Of a DNA stretch of 64,000 bases, positions 1 to 9,053 are shown one piece after another. The position numbers and the translations under genes are program-made. Source of the stretch: Cohnella sp. OV330 (GTDB lineage: Bacteria; Bacillota; Bacilli; Paenibacillales; Paenibacillaceae); contig NZ_FOKE01000003.1 of NCBI RefSeq assembly GCF_900112065.1, forward strand, positions 330,018 through 394,017, written 5' to 3'. Within the stretch, counting starts at the first letter, position 1. Every line of letters begins with the position of its first letter. The notes beneath the pieces are model-generated. The model was given only the letters and a program-made list of their open reading frames with translations, did no database searches and was not told the origin of the DNA.

Positions 1-11
1 TGGCAGTGCCA

Positions 12-110
12 GTTACACCGAAAAACCGTGTAACTCGGTCCAGACTGCCGCGTGGTAGCGGAGTTACGCGGAAAAACCGTGCAACTCGGCCCAAACCACC
101 GCGCAGGCGC
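12..110. repeat. Pair of 51-bp hairpin repeats
   Basis: Two diverged copies start at 12 and 63, exactly 51 bp apart. Each opens with a short inverted repeat: GTTACAC/GTGTAAC at 12-34, and GTTACGC with GTGCAAC at 63-85, around an A-rich loop. The array may continue past the left edge. It lies downstream of the GH51 terminator. Other intergenic clusters in this window have the same period with different sequence. Confidence 0.7.
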
Positions 111-121
111 CGCTAATGAGC

Positions 122-176
122 AAAAAGACCGGAAACGGCGAGGGACCAGGTCCCTTACGCCGCTTCCGGTCTTTTT
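122..176. terminator. Rho-independent terminator, probably bidirectional
   Basis: A long stem pairs AAAAAGACCGGAA (122-134) with TTCCGGTCTTTTT (163-175). It has an A-run on one side and a T-run on the other, so it can end transcription from either direction. It sits 8 bp past the stop of the reverse-strand GH51 gene. Confidence 0.85.
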
Positions 177-183
177 GTCTAAC

Positions 184-1731
<1,548 letters not shown>

Positions 1732-1741
1732 TCATTGAAAC

Positions 1742-1770
1742 TTGAAAACCTATATTATTCGTAACATAAT
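1742..1770 (+). promoter_or_regulatory. Sigma-A promoter with overlapping dyad, GH51/regulator intergenic region
   Basis: TTGAAA (1742-1747) and CATAAT (1765-1770) are separated by 17 bp and point toward the ArsR-type gene. The spacer and -10 contain an imperfect AT-rich dyad (CTATATTAT ... CATAATAG), a plausible operator for the divergently encoded regulator. The reverse promoter for GH51 must lie in the same 143 bp but is not clear. Confidence 0.55.
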
Positions 1771-1838
1771 AGAAAAAGTCAGACAATCTTTTATTATAGG
1801 ATTCACTTAAAACGAAATCCTGATCGGATGGTGAGCGC

Positions 1839-2741
1839 GTGCTGATCTCTACCGATTCAAAAGCGCTTCGCATCTACGAGGCGCTAGCCAGCGAGGTCCG
1901 GTTAAAAATCATCGATAAATTGTACGAACGAGAGCGGCACGTAAAAGAGCTGGCGGCGGAGCTGTTCCTGAGCAACGCGGTCGTCAGCGGACATATCCGC
2001 AAGCTCGAAGAGGCCGGCATCGTCGGCAGCAGGATGAAGCGGATCGACGGCGGCACGTACAAGCTTTGTTATGTTAAAACGGAATTCCTGCAAATCAAGC
2101 TGTCTCCCGAAGCCCCCGCCTCTTTAAGCTGTCACGAGCTGTCTCTGCCGATCGGCCAGTATACTGATTACGAGGCTTGGCCGACCTGCGGCATCGCGAC
2201 GACGGAGAAGGTCATCGGCCAGTTCGACAATCCGGTCTGCTTCATGGATCCGGAGCGGGTGAACGCGGGCATCCTGTGGATGGCCAAAGGATGGGTCGAA
2301 TACAAGCTGCCGAACTACCTGTACAAAGACCAGCGCCTTCACGAGATCGAGATCTCGCTCGAGATCGGTTCGGAGGCGCCGAGCGTGAACGAGAATTGGC
2401 CTTCGGACATACGCTTCGATCTGGGCGGCAAGACCGTAGGGGTATGGACAAGCCCTGGCGACTTCGGGGATCGGCGGGGGCGGTTGACGCCGGAGTGGTG
2501 GCTTTCGGACGTCAATCAATACGGCATGTTGAAGGTGCTCCGCATCAAGGAGAAGGGCACCTACGTAGACGGACAAAAAATCTCCGGCGTCGGCCTCCGC
2601 GATATCGAGACGAACGCGATGAACTGGACGCTGCGGATCGCCGCCGAGGATACCGGACGAGGCCGGGGCGGCCTCACGCTCTACGGCAAAGGTTTTGGCA
2701 ACTACAATCAGGACCTTGTCGTTCGGAGCTATTATGTGTAG
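1839..2741 (+). CDS. ArsR-type winged-helix regulator with unknown C-terminal domain
   Basis: 300 residues starting with GTG. Residues 1-80 form a winged helix typical of ArsR regulators: a LKIIDKLYERERHVKELAAE recognition region, then SNAVVSGHIRKLEEAGIV. Metal-binding Cys/His motifs of classical ArsR sensors are not evident. Residues about 100-300 form a second domain rich in Trp and Gly that I do not recognise; it may sense a sugar or sugar-derived ligand. ArsR proteins are usually about 100 residues, so this is an enlarged member. Its position opposite the GH51 gene suggests that it controls arabinoside utilisation. A terminator follows at 2765. Confidence 0.8.
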   Translation: MLISTDSKALRIYEALASEVRLKIIDKLYERERHVKELAAELFLSNAVVSGHIRKLEEAGIVGSRMKRIDGGTYKLCYVKTEFLQIKLSPEAPASLSCHELSLPIGQYTDYEAWPTCGIATTEKVIGQFDNPVCFMDPERVNAGILWMAKGWVEYKLPNYLYKDQRLHEIEISLEIGSEAPSVNENWPSDIRFDLGGKTVGVWTSPGDFGDRRGRLTPEWWLSDVNQYGMLKVLRIKEKGTYVDGQKISGVGLRDIETNAMNWTLRIAAEDTGRGRGGLTLYGKGFGNYNQDLVVRSYYV

Positions 2742-2764
2742 GGATCGCGGAAATCAACTTCGAC

Positions 2765-2796
2765 AGGACCGAGGGAAATTTCCCGGTCCTTTTTTG
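2765..2796 (+). terminator. Rho-independent terminator
   Basis: AGGACCG(A)GGGAA pairs with TTCCCGGTCCT, followed by a run of T. It closes the ArsR-type transcription unit. Confidence 0.85.
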
Positions 2797-2885
2797 TTGC
2801 GTAGCAAGGTCTGTGCGGAGGATTTGCGGCGCTTAGCAGTGGACTGGGAGGTAGAAGTGGACACCAGTACGATGAGGGGCTGCCG

Positions 2886-3070
2886 CAGCGGACCCTGGTT
2901 CCGTTATTGTAGCGCGTTAAGCGAATATGAAGATGCTCGCGGACCGTGGTTCCGCTATTTCCTCCGGTTGAGGCACGAAACGCCGCTTTTTCACGAAATA
3001 GCGTCCCCTGTGTCCGTTAACTCTCCCAAACGCCGTTGTTGGCGCAAATAGCGGATCCTGGGTCCGTACG
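2886..3070. repeat. Intergenic GGACC-type palindromic repeats, about 51-bp spacing
   Basis: Four related copies of a near-palindrome of the form GGAYCCTGGTTCCG begin at 2890, 2941, 3003 and 3053; the spacings are 51, 62 and 50 bp. Each is flanked by an AATAGC-type word. No credible gene lies between 2742 and 3250. A second cluster with the same core occurs at 56971-57040. Confidence 0.65.
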
Positions 3071-3136
3071 CGGGACCGGGGCGTCTGCGGTATCGCAAGT
3101 GAATGCATTTCCGAACGCCAAATCCCCGAACCGCTC

Positions 3137-3200
3137 TTAAAAATAAGGAATCAAACTAAAAAATGACGCGCTTATGGCGGCGGCCGGCGGCCCTTACAAT
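3137..3200 (+). promoter_or_regulatory. Two-box activator-type promoter of the first importer operon
   Basis: The -35 is TTATGG (3172-3177) and the -10 is TACAAT (3195-3200), 17 bp apart. Upstream are two A-tract half-sites. The distal one is CTTAAAAATAAGGA (about 3136-3149) and the proximal one is AAAAAATGACGCGC (3158-3171), which abuts the poor -35. The layout matches four other promoters here, at 8869, 14828, 60429 and 60774. It fits class-II activation by an AraC-domain response regulator (YesN). Confidence 0.65.
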
Positions 3201-3250
3201 GAAAAATGTAAGCGGCTAACAAGCTGCAAGATCATGAGGGGGAGTCAAGC

Positions 3251-4639
3251 ATGAAGTCATTGAAATCCCAAGTTGCCGGCGTCGCCGTGGCGTCGCTGTT
3301 CACCGTCGCGCTTGCCGCGTGCGGCAGCAATAACAATAACAACGCGGCATCGCCGTCCGCCGCGAGTTCGTCGGCCGCCAGCCCGTCGGCGTCCGCATCC
3401 GCGTCGGCCAGCCCGTCCGACAGCGCCGCGAGCGCCGAGCCGGTCACGCTCAGCATGCTCGTCTCCGGCTCCAAGGCCGCCGACGGCGCCGACTTCGAGC
3501 TCGACACGCTGCCGAAGCTCGTCAAGGAGAAGTTCCCGAACGTCACGCTCGAAGTGCAGAAGCTGCCGGACGAGCAGTATTACACGTCGGTCAAGACGAA
3601 GCTGGCCGCGGGCGAAGGCCCGGACATCTTCCTCGTTTTCCCGAACATGGCCAACATGGGCGCGATCGAGGTAGCGAAGGCCGGCTATGCGGCCGACCTG
3701 TCCGGCCTTAGCTTCTGGAACAACGTGAGCAAGGCCGCCATGAACGACATGAGCTACGAAGGCAAGCCGTACGCGGTAGCCAAGGGGATGGACATCCTCG
3801 GCGCTTATTACAACAAGGATCTGTTCGCTAAAGCCGGCATCTCGGAGGTGCCGAAGGATTGGGACAGCTTCCTCGCCGCTTCCGAAAAGCTCAAGGCCTC
3901 GGGCGTCACGCCGATCGTCATGGGCGACAAGGACCCGTGGGTCGTGCAGTTCGGCATGTACCAGCTCGCCGCGAACACGGTCTATCCGTCCGATCCGGAC
4001 TTCGACAAGAAGCTGCAGACCGGCGAGACGCAGCTGACCGACGCCAAGTGGGTCGAGACGGTCAACCAGTACAAGACGCTGTACGACAAGGGCTACGTGT
4101 CCAAAAACTCGCTCGGCATGGCCAGCGCGCAGGCGATGCAGCAGTTCGTCGACGGCAAGGCGGCCATGATCTTCACGGGAACGTGGGACCTGCCGGGCGT
4201 CACCGCCAAGGGCGCGGCCGACTTCGAACGCGGCTTCTTCTCCCTCCCGGGCAACAAGGCGGGCGAGCCGGTGTACGCATCCGCGGCAACGGCGGCGGGC
4301 TATGCGCTGAACGCCAAGTCCAAGCACCTCGACGCCGCCAAGCAGATCTTCGAATACCTGTACGACGGCCAGTCGCCGCTCTTCCAGGCGTGGGTGGAGT
4401 CGAACCCGTCCATCAGCGTATTTAACGGCGTGCCGCTCAAGAACGAGATCTTCAAGGACGTCTTGACCGAGATTCAAAGCACGGGCCATGCCTTCTACTT
4501 CTCGAACCAAATGTGGCCGGCGGGCGTCAGCGACGTCATGCAGTCCAAGTTCGCGGAGATCATCGGCGGCAAGAAGACGACGGCCGAAGACGTCACCAAG
4601 GCGATGCAGGACAAGTACAAAGAACTTTATAAAGGCTGA
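3251..4639 (+). CDS. ABC sugar transporter, solute-binding lipoprotein
   Basis: 462 residues, family 1 extracellular sugar-binding protein. The signal peptide ends in the lipobox LAAC with Cys24, so the protein is anchored to the outer face of the membrane. A Ser/Ala/Pro/Asn linker (about 25-62) precedes the binding domain, which contains motifs such as YYNKDLFAKAGI and MIFTGTWDLPG. It delivers an oligosaccharide to the two permeases encoded just downstream. The AGGGGG-type ribosome site supports the ATG. A strong hairpin lies between it and the first permease, which usually gives the binding protein higher expression. The ligand cannot be read from sequence; the GH16 and GH3 neighbours suggest a beta-glucan oligomer. 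Confidence 0.92.
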   Translation: MKSLKSQVAGVAVASLFTVALAACGSNNNNNAASPSAASSSAASPSASASASASPSDSAASAEPVTLSMLVSGSKAADGADFELDTLPKLVKEKFPNVTLEVQKLPDEQYYTSVKTKLAAGEGPDIFLVFPNMANMGAIEVAKAGYAADLSGLSFWNNVSKAAMNDMSYEGKPYAVAKGMDILGAYYNKDLFAKAGISEVPKDWDSFLAASEKLKASGVTPIVMGDKDPWVVQFGMYQLAANTVYPSDPDFDKKLQTGETQLTDAKWVETVNQYKTLYDKGYVSKNSLGMASAQAMQQFVDGKAAMIFTGTWDLPGVTAKGAADFERGFFSLPGNKAGEPVYASAATAAGYALNAKSKHLDAAKQIFEYLYDGQSPLFQAWVESNPSISVFNGVPLKNEIFKDVLTEIQSTGHAFYFSNQMWPAGVSDVMQSKFAEIIGGKKTTAEDVTKAMQDKYKELYKG

Positions 4640-4650
4640 TCGCCAGCGAG

Positions 4651-4679
4651 ATCAAGGGGGAACGCGGTTCCCCCTTGAT
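4651..4679 (+). other. Intercistronic hairpin between binding protein and permease
   Basis: A perfect 13-bp stem (ATCAAGGGGGAAC with GTTCCCCCTTGAT) has a 3-nt loop and no T-run. It probably stabilises the 3' end of the binding-protein message or partly attenuates read-through into the permeases. Equivalent hairpins occupy the same junction in the two other importer operons (27914 and 58809). Confidence 0.8.
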
Positions 4680-4708
4680 GCAATTTACGCCGAAAGGAAA
4701 GAAGCATC

Positions 4709-5590
4709 ATGAACAGTGCCGTGATGAAAAAAACGATGTTTTGGTTCGTGCTCCCGGCCCTCCTTTTCTACTGCTTGTTCTGGGTATTCCCGATTCTCAA
4801 GCTTTTCCAATACAGCATCACCGACTACAACGGCTACGTTCAAAAGTTCAGCTATGTCGGCCTCGACAACTTCAAGACGCTGTTCCACGAGGAAATCCTC
4901 GGCTTGTCCATCCGCAATACGCTCATTTACACGTTCGTGACCGTCATCCTGGGCAACATCGTCGCGCTTGCGATAGCGTTCCTGCTGAATGCGAATATTC
5001 GAGCCAAAGGTCTGTATCGTTCGGCATTTTACATTCCGACGCTGTTCAGCGCGATCGTCGTCGGCTTCATCTGGAGCTACGTGTACATGCCGGACGAGGG
5101 ACTGATTGCCTCTTTTCTCCATAAGATCGGTATCAACGGAATCGATACGAACTTCCTCGGCAGCTATGACAAGGCGCTTTACTCCATCATCGCGGTCGAT
5201 ATTTGGAAAAACATCGGCACGAGCACGATCATCTTCTTGGCCGGCTTGCAGACGGTACCGACGGACCTGATCGAAGCGGGTAAAATCGACGGTGCCGGAC
5301 GCTGGAAGCTCGTGCGCTACATCAAGATTCCGCTGCTCGCCACGTCCGTCACGATCAACGTCACGCTGAGCGTCATCAACGGGCTGAAGGCGTTCGACTA
5401 TCCGTTCGTCATGACCAACGGCGGCCCGGGCACGTCGACCAACACGCTGATCTACGCGATGTACAAGATGGCGTTCACCGACCAGCTGTTCGGCAAAGCG
5501 TCGGCGCTCGGCATCATCTCGTTCGCGCTGATCATCGTCATCACCGCCGCGTTCGTCTTCACGCTGAACAGAAGGGAGATATCCGCATGA
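4709..5590 (+). CDS. ABC sugar permease, MalF/UgpA (LplB-like) type
   Basis: 293 residues with six predicted membrane spans and the inner-membrane-component EAA loop near residues 189-210 (EAGKIDGAGRWKLV...), the contact site for the ATPase. It forms a heterodimeric channel with the next gene, whose ATG overlaps this stop by 4 bp (ATGA), indicating translational coupling. It receives ligand from the lipoprotein encoded at 3251. No ATPase gene is linked. Confidence 0.93.
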   Translation: MNSAVMKKTMFWFVLPALLFYCLFWVFPILKLFQYSITDYNGYVQKFSYVGLDNFKTLFHEEILGLSIRNTLIYTFVTVILGNIVALAIAFLLNANIRAKGLYRSAFYIPTLFSAIVVGFIWSYVYMPDEGLIASFLHKIGINGIDTNFLGSYDKALYSIIAVDIWKNIGTSTIIFLAGLQTVPTDLIEAGKIDGAGRWKLVRYIKIPLLATSVTINVTLSVINGLKAFDYPFVMTNGGPGTSTNTLIYAMYKMAFTDQLFGKASALGIISFALIIVITAAFVFTLNRREISA

Positions 5591-6423
5591 CCTCCGCGCC
5601 TGCCGTCAAGCGCTCGCTCACCCATATCGCGCTGCTCGCGCTCGTCTTTCTCAACTTAGTGCCGCTCATCATCGTGCTGTCCAGCTCGCTGCGGTCGCCG
5701 AAAAACATGACCGACCCGCTGAACTGGTTCAACGAGTTCACGTTCGCCAGCTTCCGCTCGGCTTTCACGCGCATGCACTTCCCGACCGCGCTGTGGAACA
5801 GCGTCGTGCTGACCGGCGTCTCGGTCGTCTTCGTCGTCCTGCTGGCCGCGATGGCCGCCTATCCGATGGCGCGCATCCGCAGCCGGCTCAGCAAGTTTTT
5901 GTATATCTTCTTTCTGTCCGGCCTCGTCGTGCCCGGCCAGATGGTGCTCATCCCGATCATTCAGATGATCAAGTCCGTCGGCATCCCGATGAATCAGTAC
6001 ACGCCCATCCTCATGTTCATCACGTGCAGCCTGCCGTTTTCCACGTTTCTGTACACCGGCTTCATCCGCAGCGGCGTACCGGAGGAGCTGGAGGAGGCGG
6101 CGCATATCGACGGGGCGGGCATGTTCCGCAGATACTGGCAAATCGTCTTCCCGCTGCTGCTGCCGGTGACCGTCTCGGTCGTCATCACGCAAGGCGTCTG
6201 GATCTGGAACGACTACTTCTTCAACATGGTGTTCATCACGAAAACGCTGGCGGCGCCGCTTCCGGTCGCCATGCTCGGCTTCCTCGGCGACCAGCAGAAC
6301 CCGGCGCAGTGGAACGTGCTGTTCGCGGCCTGCATCCTGTGCGCGCTGCCGCTGCTGATCGCGTTCCTCGCGCTGCAGAAGTACTTCGTCGGCGGCATGA
6401 CCGTCGGCGCGGTCAAAGGCTGA
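5587..6423 (+). CDS. ABC sugar permease, MalG/UgpE type
   Basis: 278 residues with six membrane spans and an EAA loop near residues 168-190 (EEAAHIDGAGMFRRYWQIVF). It ends in the MTVGAVKG tail typical of this family. It partners the permease encoded at 4709, with a 4-bp overlap. It is followed by a hairpin at 6488-6517 and then the GH16 gene, so importer and hydrolase are probably co-transcribed. Confidence 0.93.
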   Translation: MTSAPAVKRSLTHIALLALVFLNLVPLIIVLSSSLRSPKNMTDPLNWFNEFTFASFRSAFTRMHFPTALWNSVVLTGVSVVFVVLLAAMAAYPMARIRSRLSKFLYIFFLSGLVVPGQMVLIPIIQMIKSVGIPMNQYTPILMFITCSLPFSTFLYTGFIRSGVPEELEEAAHIDGAGMFRRYWQIVFPLLLPVTVSVVITQGVWIWNDYFFNMVFITKTLAAPLPVAMLGFLGDQQNPAQWNVLFAACILCALPLLIAFLALQKYFVGGMTVGAVKG

Positions 6424-6487
6424 GCTTGCCGAACCGCGCGGGATGAACAAAAAAGAGCTGACGCCTACGCTGATTGGCTCCCGATAT

Positions 6488-6517
6488 GGCAGACAGGCAA
6501 AACAAAAGCCTGCTGCC
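6488..6517 (+). other. Intercistronic hairpin before the GH16 gene
   Basis: GGCAGACAGGC (6488-6498) pairs with GCCTGCTGCC (6508-6517) around an A-rich loop. There is no T-run, so it is more likely an RNA-stability or partial attenuation element than a full terminator. Confidence 0.55.
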
Positions 6518-6534
6518 GTAAAGGGAGCTTTTTA

Positions 6535-6642
6535 ATGATTTATTTGGATAAAGATGTATACTGGCATAGCGGATCTAAGACATTATCGAACATCGAAAGG
6601 GGATTCCTATTCCGTGCCAGGTTTCGACTTTCCGAGAAATAA
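6535..6642 (+). CDS. Possible 35-residue leader ORF ahead of GH16
   Basis: ATG at 6535 has the best ribosome site in this gap (AAGGGAG, 7-8 nt upstream). It opens a 35-codon frame, out of frame with GH16, whose TAA ends at 6642. One base later a GTG (6644) is in frame with GH16, at the point where the GH16 homology begins. The arrangement looks like translational coupling, but the peptide itself resembles nothing known to me. Confidence 0.3.
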   Translation: MIYLDKDVYWHSGSKTLSNIERGFLFRARFRLSEK

Positions 6643-7432
6643 CGTGAATAAGGCGGGGTATACGTTAGTATTCGAGGACGACTTTGATTCGGGGGAACTG
6701 GACCGGAGCAAATGGTTTCCTTTCTATTTGCCGCAATGGAGCAGCCGCGCGAATACAAGCGCGAATTTCCGGTTCGAGGAGAGCCAGCTTATTTTGCAAA
6801 TCACGGAGGATCAAGCGCCTTGGAGCCCCGAGTTGAACGGGGGCATTAAAGTCAGCAACCTCCAGACCGGCGTTTATTCCGGACCGCTGGGCAGCGAATA
6901 CGGTCAGCACCGTTTTTCCAAGGACTGCCGCGTGCGGGAAGAACAAGCCGAGGAGCGGTTGTTTACCCCGCATTACGGCTATCTGGAGCTGCGGGCGAGC
7001 GGGTTGCATACGCCCCACAATTTGTGCGCTTTATGGATGATCGGGTTCGAAGACCGCCCGGAACGATCGGCCGAGATTTGTCTGTTCGAGATGAAGGGCT
7101 GGAACGGAGGCGGCGCGGAACGGTCGACGATCGGCTTCGGGCTTCACCCCTTCGGCGACCCGTCCATCGAGGATGAATTCTTCGAGCGGGAGTTTCCGAT
7201 CGACGCCAGCCGATTCCACGTTTACGCGGTGGATTGGTCCCCGGAAGGCGTCCGTTTTTACATCGATAACGAGCTGGTGCACCACTCGAAGCAATCGCCG
7301 GATTATCCCATGCAATTGATGCTGAATATTTACGAAATCCCGCAGGCAGCGAACGAATCGGGGCAAGCGCCCGCGTACCCGAGCGAGTTCAGAGTCGATT
7401 ATATTCGGTTTTATGAGAAGGATAAGCGGTAG
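6554..7432 (+). CDS. GH16-family beta-glucanase-like protein
   Basis: 292 residues from the ATG at 6554. The GH16 fold starts near residue 34 (AGYTLVFEDDFDSGELDRSKW) and ends with FRVDYIRFYEK. GH16 enzymes cleave beta-1,3 or beta-1,3-1,4 glucans and related galactans. The catalytic strand normally reads ExDxxE; here it is EICLFE (Glu174, Cys176, Glu179), so the assisting Asp is replaced by Cys while both Glu residues remain. No signal peptide is seen, suggesting intracellular processing of imported oligomers. The start is uncertain: GTG at 6644 would give a protein beginning at the conserved domain, and the first 30 residues look non-native. It lies in the importer operon. Confidence 0.82.
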   Translation: MYTGIADLRHYRTSKGDSYSVPGFDFPRNNVNKAGYTLVFEDDFDSGELDRSKWFPFYLPQWSSRANTSANFRFEESQLILQITEDQAPWSPELNGGIKVSNLQTGVYSGPLGSEYGQHRFSKDCRVREEQAEERLFTPHYGYLELRASGLHTPHNLCALWMIGFEDRPERSAEICLFEMKGWNGGGAERSTIGFGLHPFGDPSIEDEFFEREFPIDASRFHVYAVDWSPEGVRFYIDNELVHHSKQSPDYPMQLMLNIYEIPQAANESGQAPAYPSEFRVDYIRFYEKDKR

Positions 7433-7471
7433 CGTCCGCTTTGCGACCTTTACGGAATGAAGGGTTAATCT

Positions 7472-8806
7472 ATGACGAACAGATGGAACCGATCGGCTCG
7501 CCGCACGGCGCTTGTCGCGCTGCTTGCTGCAGCGGCGGCGACGATTTCAGGCTGCGCGAAGACGGATGCTGACGCGGTCGTGCCGTCGCCGTCCGACGAG
7601 GCGGCGCCCGTGCTATACATCACGGCCGGCAATCCGAGCTCGGGCAGCACGAGCATCATCGGCGAGCTCGCGGCCGAATACGCCAAGACGCATCCGGACT
7701 TCAAGTACCGGGTCGAGAGCGTGCAGAACAACGATTTGTCGCAAAAGATGCAGCTGCTCGCCGCCAGCAATGACCTCCCGGCCATGTTCAGCTACCAGTC
7801 GGGCGAGCCGCTCATGGACATGATCCGCAGCGGCGCCGTGCTCGAGCTGCAGGGAACGTTCGAGCGGCTCGGCATCGCGGACCGGCTCAATCCGGTCGCC
7901 GTCGACCTGCTGAAGCGGATGACGGACGGCATGGGGCTGTACGCGCTGCCGCTCGAGCTCAATATCGAGGGCTTCTGGTATAACAAGACGCTGTTCGACC
8001 GTTATCGTCTGGACGAGCCGCGCACCTGGGACGAGATGCTGGGGGCGGCCGGCGTGTTCAAGAATGCGGGGATACAGCCGTTCGCCGTCGCCGGCAAGGA
8101 CAAGTGGCCGATCACGCGTCTGATCAACGCTTACGCCATCCGCAAGCTGGGCGCGGACGCGATGGAGCGGGTATACCGCGGCGAGCTGAAGCTGACGGAC
8201 CCGGGCTTCGTCGAAGCCGCAGGCGCCGTGCGGCATATGGCGCAGGCGGGATACTTCGGGCAGGACCCGAATATGGTCGACATCGGCTCGGCCATGCGAT
8301 CGTTCACGCTGGGACAAGCCGCGATGATCTACACGGGCAGCTGGTCGATCCGCGACCTGAACAAGACCGTCGAAGGACGGATCGCGCCCGCGGAGATCGG
8401 CTTCTTCAGCATCCCGCTAGCACCCGGCGGCTTGGGCGCGCTGGACGAATACCCGGTGAATGCGGGGCTCACCACGTCCTTCTCCAGCGAGGCGTACGAT
8501 GAGGGGCTTGGCGATTTTATCAAGTACGCGTTCGCGCGGTACGGCCAGCGGGCGATGGACGAGCTGGGCCTGATCACGGGCTTCAAGGCCGATACGACGG
8601 GCGCGGGCGTGCCGCCGCTCACCAAGATGGTGCAGAGCAAGCTCGATGGCGCCGCGCGGACCGCGCTCTGGTTCGAGGCGCGCTTTGATACGCGTACCCA
8701 ACTGGCGGCTTGGGACGGCGCGCAGCTGCTGATCGAGGATTCAAGCTACACGCCGGCCGCCTATATGAGCGAGCTTCAAGCGGCGCTGGACGACCAAACC
8801 GGCTGA
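7472..8806 (+). CDS. Extracellular solute-binding lipoprotein, sensor-associated type
   Basis: 444 residues. The signal peptide ends in ISGC (Cys28), so it is a surface lipoprotein. The fold is a family 1 solute-binding protein, but it is clearly more similar to the lipoproteins encoded at 18276 and 40518 than to the classical importer binding proteins here. Shared blocks include QLLAASNDLP, LPLELNIEGFWYNKTLF, WPITRLINAYAIRKLG and NAGLTTSF. Those two paralogs lie directly behind YesN genes; this one closes the GH16 importer operon instead. It could bind the same sugar for uptake or present it to a YesM sensor. A terminator follows at 8836. Confidence 0.88.
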   Translation: MTNRWNRSARRTALVALLAAAAATISGCAKTDADAVVPSPSDEAAPVLYITAGNPSSGSTSIIGELAAEYAKTHPDFKYRVESVQNNDLSQKMQLLAASNDLPAMFSYQSGEPLMDMIRSGAVLELQGTFERLGIADRLNPVAVDLLKRMTDGMGLYALPLELNIEGFWYNKTLFDRYRLDEPRTWDEMLGAAGVFKNAGIQPFAVAGKDKWPITRLINAYAIRKLGADAMERVYRGELKLTDPGFVEAAGAVRHMAQAGYFGQDPNMVDIGSAMRSFTLGQAAMIYTGSWSIRDLNKTVEGRIAPAEIGFFSIPLAPGGLGALDEYPVNAGLTTSFSSEAYDEGLGDFIKYAFARYGQRAMDELGLITGFKADTTGAGVPPLTKMVQSKLDGAARTALWFEARFDTRTQLAAWDGAQLLIEDSSYTPAAYMSELQAALDDQTG

Positions 8807-8835
8807 TCCGGGCCGAGACATCGGCGACGCGCATT

Positions 8836-8866
8836 CCGTCTTCCTGCGGGGAGACGGATTTTTTTG
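8836..8866 (+). terminator. Rho-independent terminator of the first importer operon
   Basis: CCGTCT (8836-8841) pairs with AGACGG (8852-8857), followed by seven T. It separates the importer/GH16 operon from the promoter of the GH3 gene. Confidence 0.75.
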
Positions 8867-8868
8867 TC

Positions 8869-8932
8869 TTAAAAATGAGGACTAAAACCAAAATTTGGCG
8901 CACTTATGACGCATTAAGCAACCGCTTACAAT
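8869..8932 (+). promoter_or_regulatory. Two-box activator-type promoter of the GH3-SLH gene
   Basis: TTATGA (8904-8909) and TACAAT (8927-8932) are 17 bp apart. They are preceded by CTTAAAAATGAGGACTAAAA and then CCAAAATTTGGCGCAC, which touches the -35. The stretch aligns without gaps to the promoter at 3137, including the TTATG -35 and TTACAAT -10. This is strong evidence of shared control. Confidence 0.7.
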
Positions 8933-9053
8933 TGAACTTGACATCGGCGATCCTGCGTCGGAACGGGGGAGTGATGAAGAGCGCGAGGCAATGGGGCCTG
9001 AAGCGGCGGCAGGAGACGATCGATCCATACTTACAGAAACGGCAGGTGTGCAA

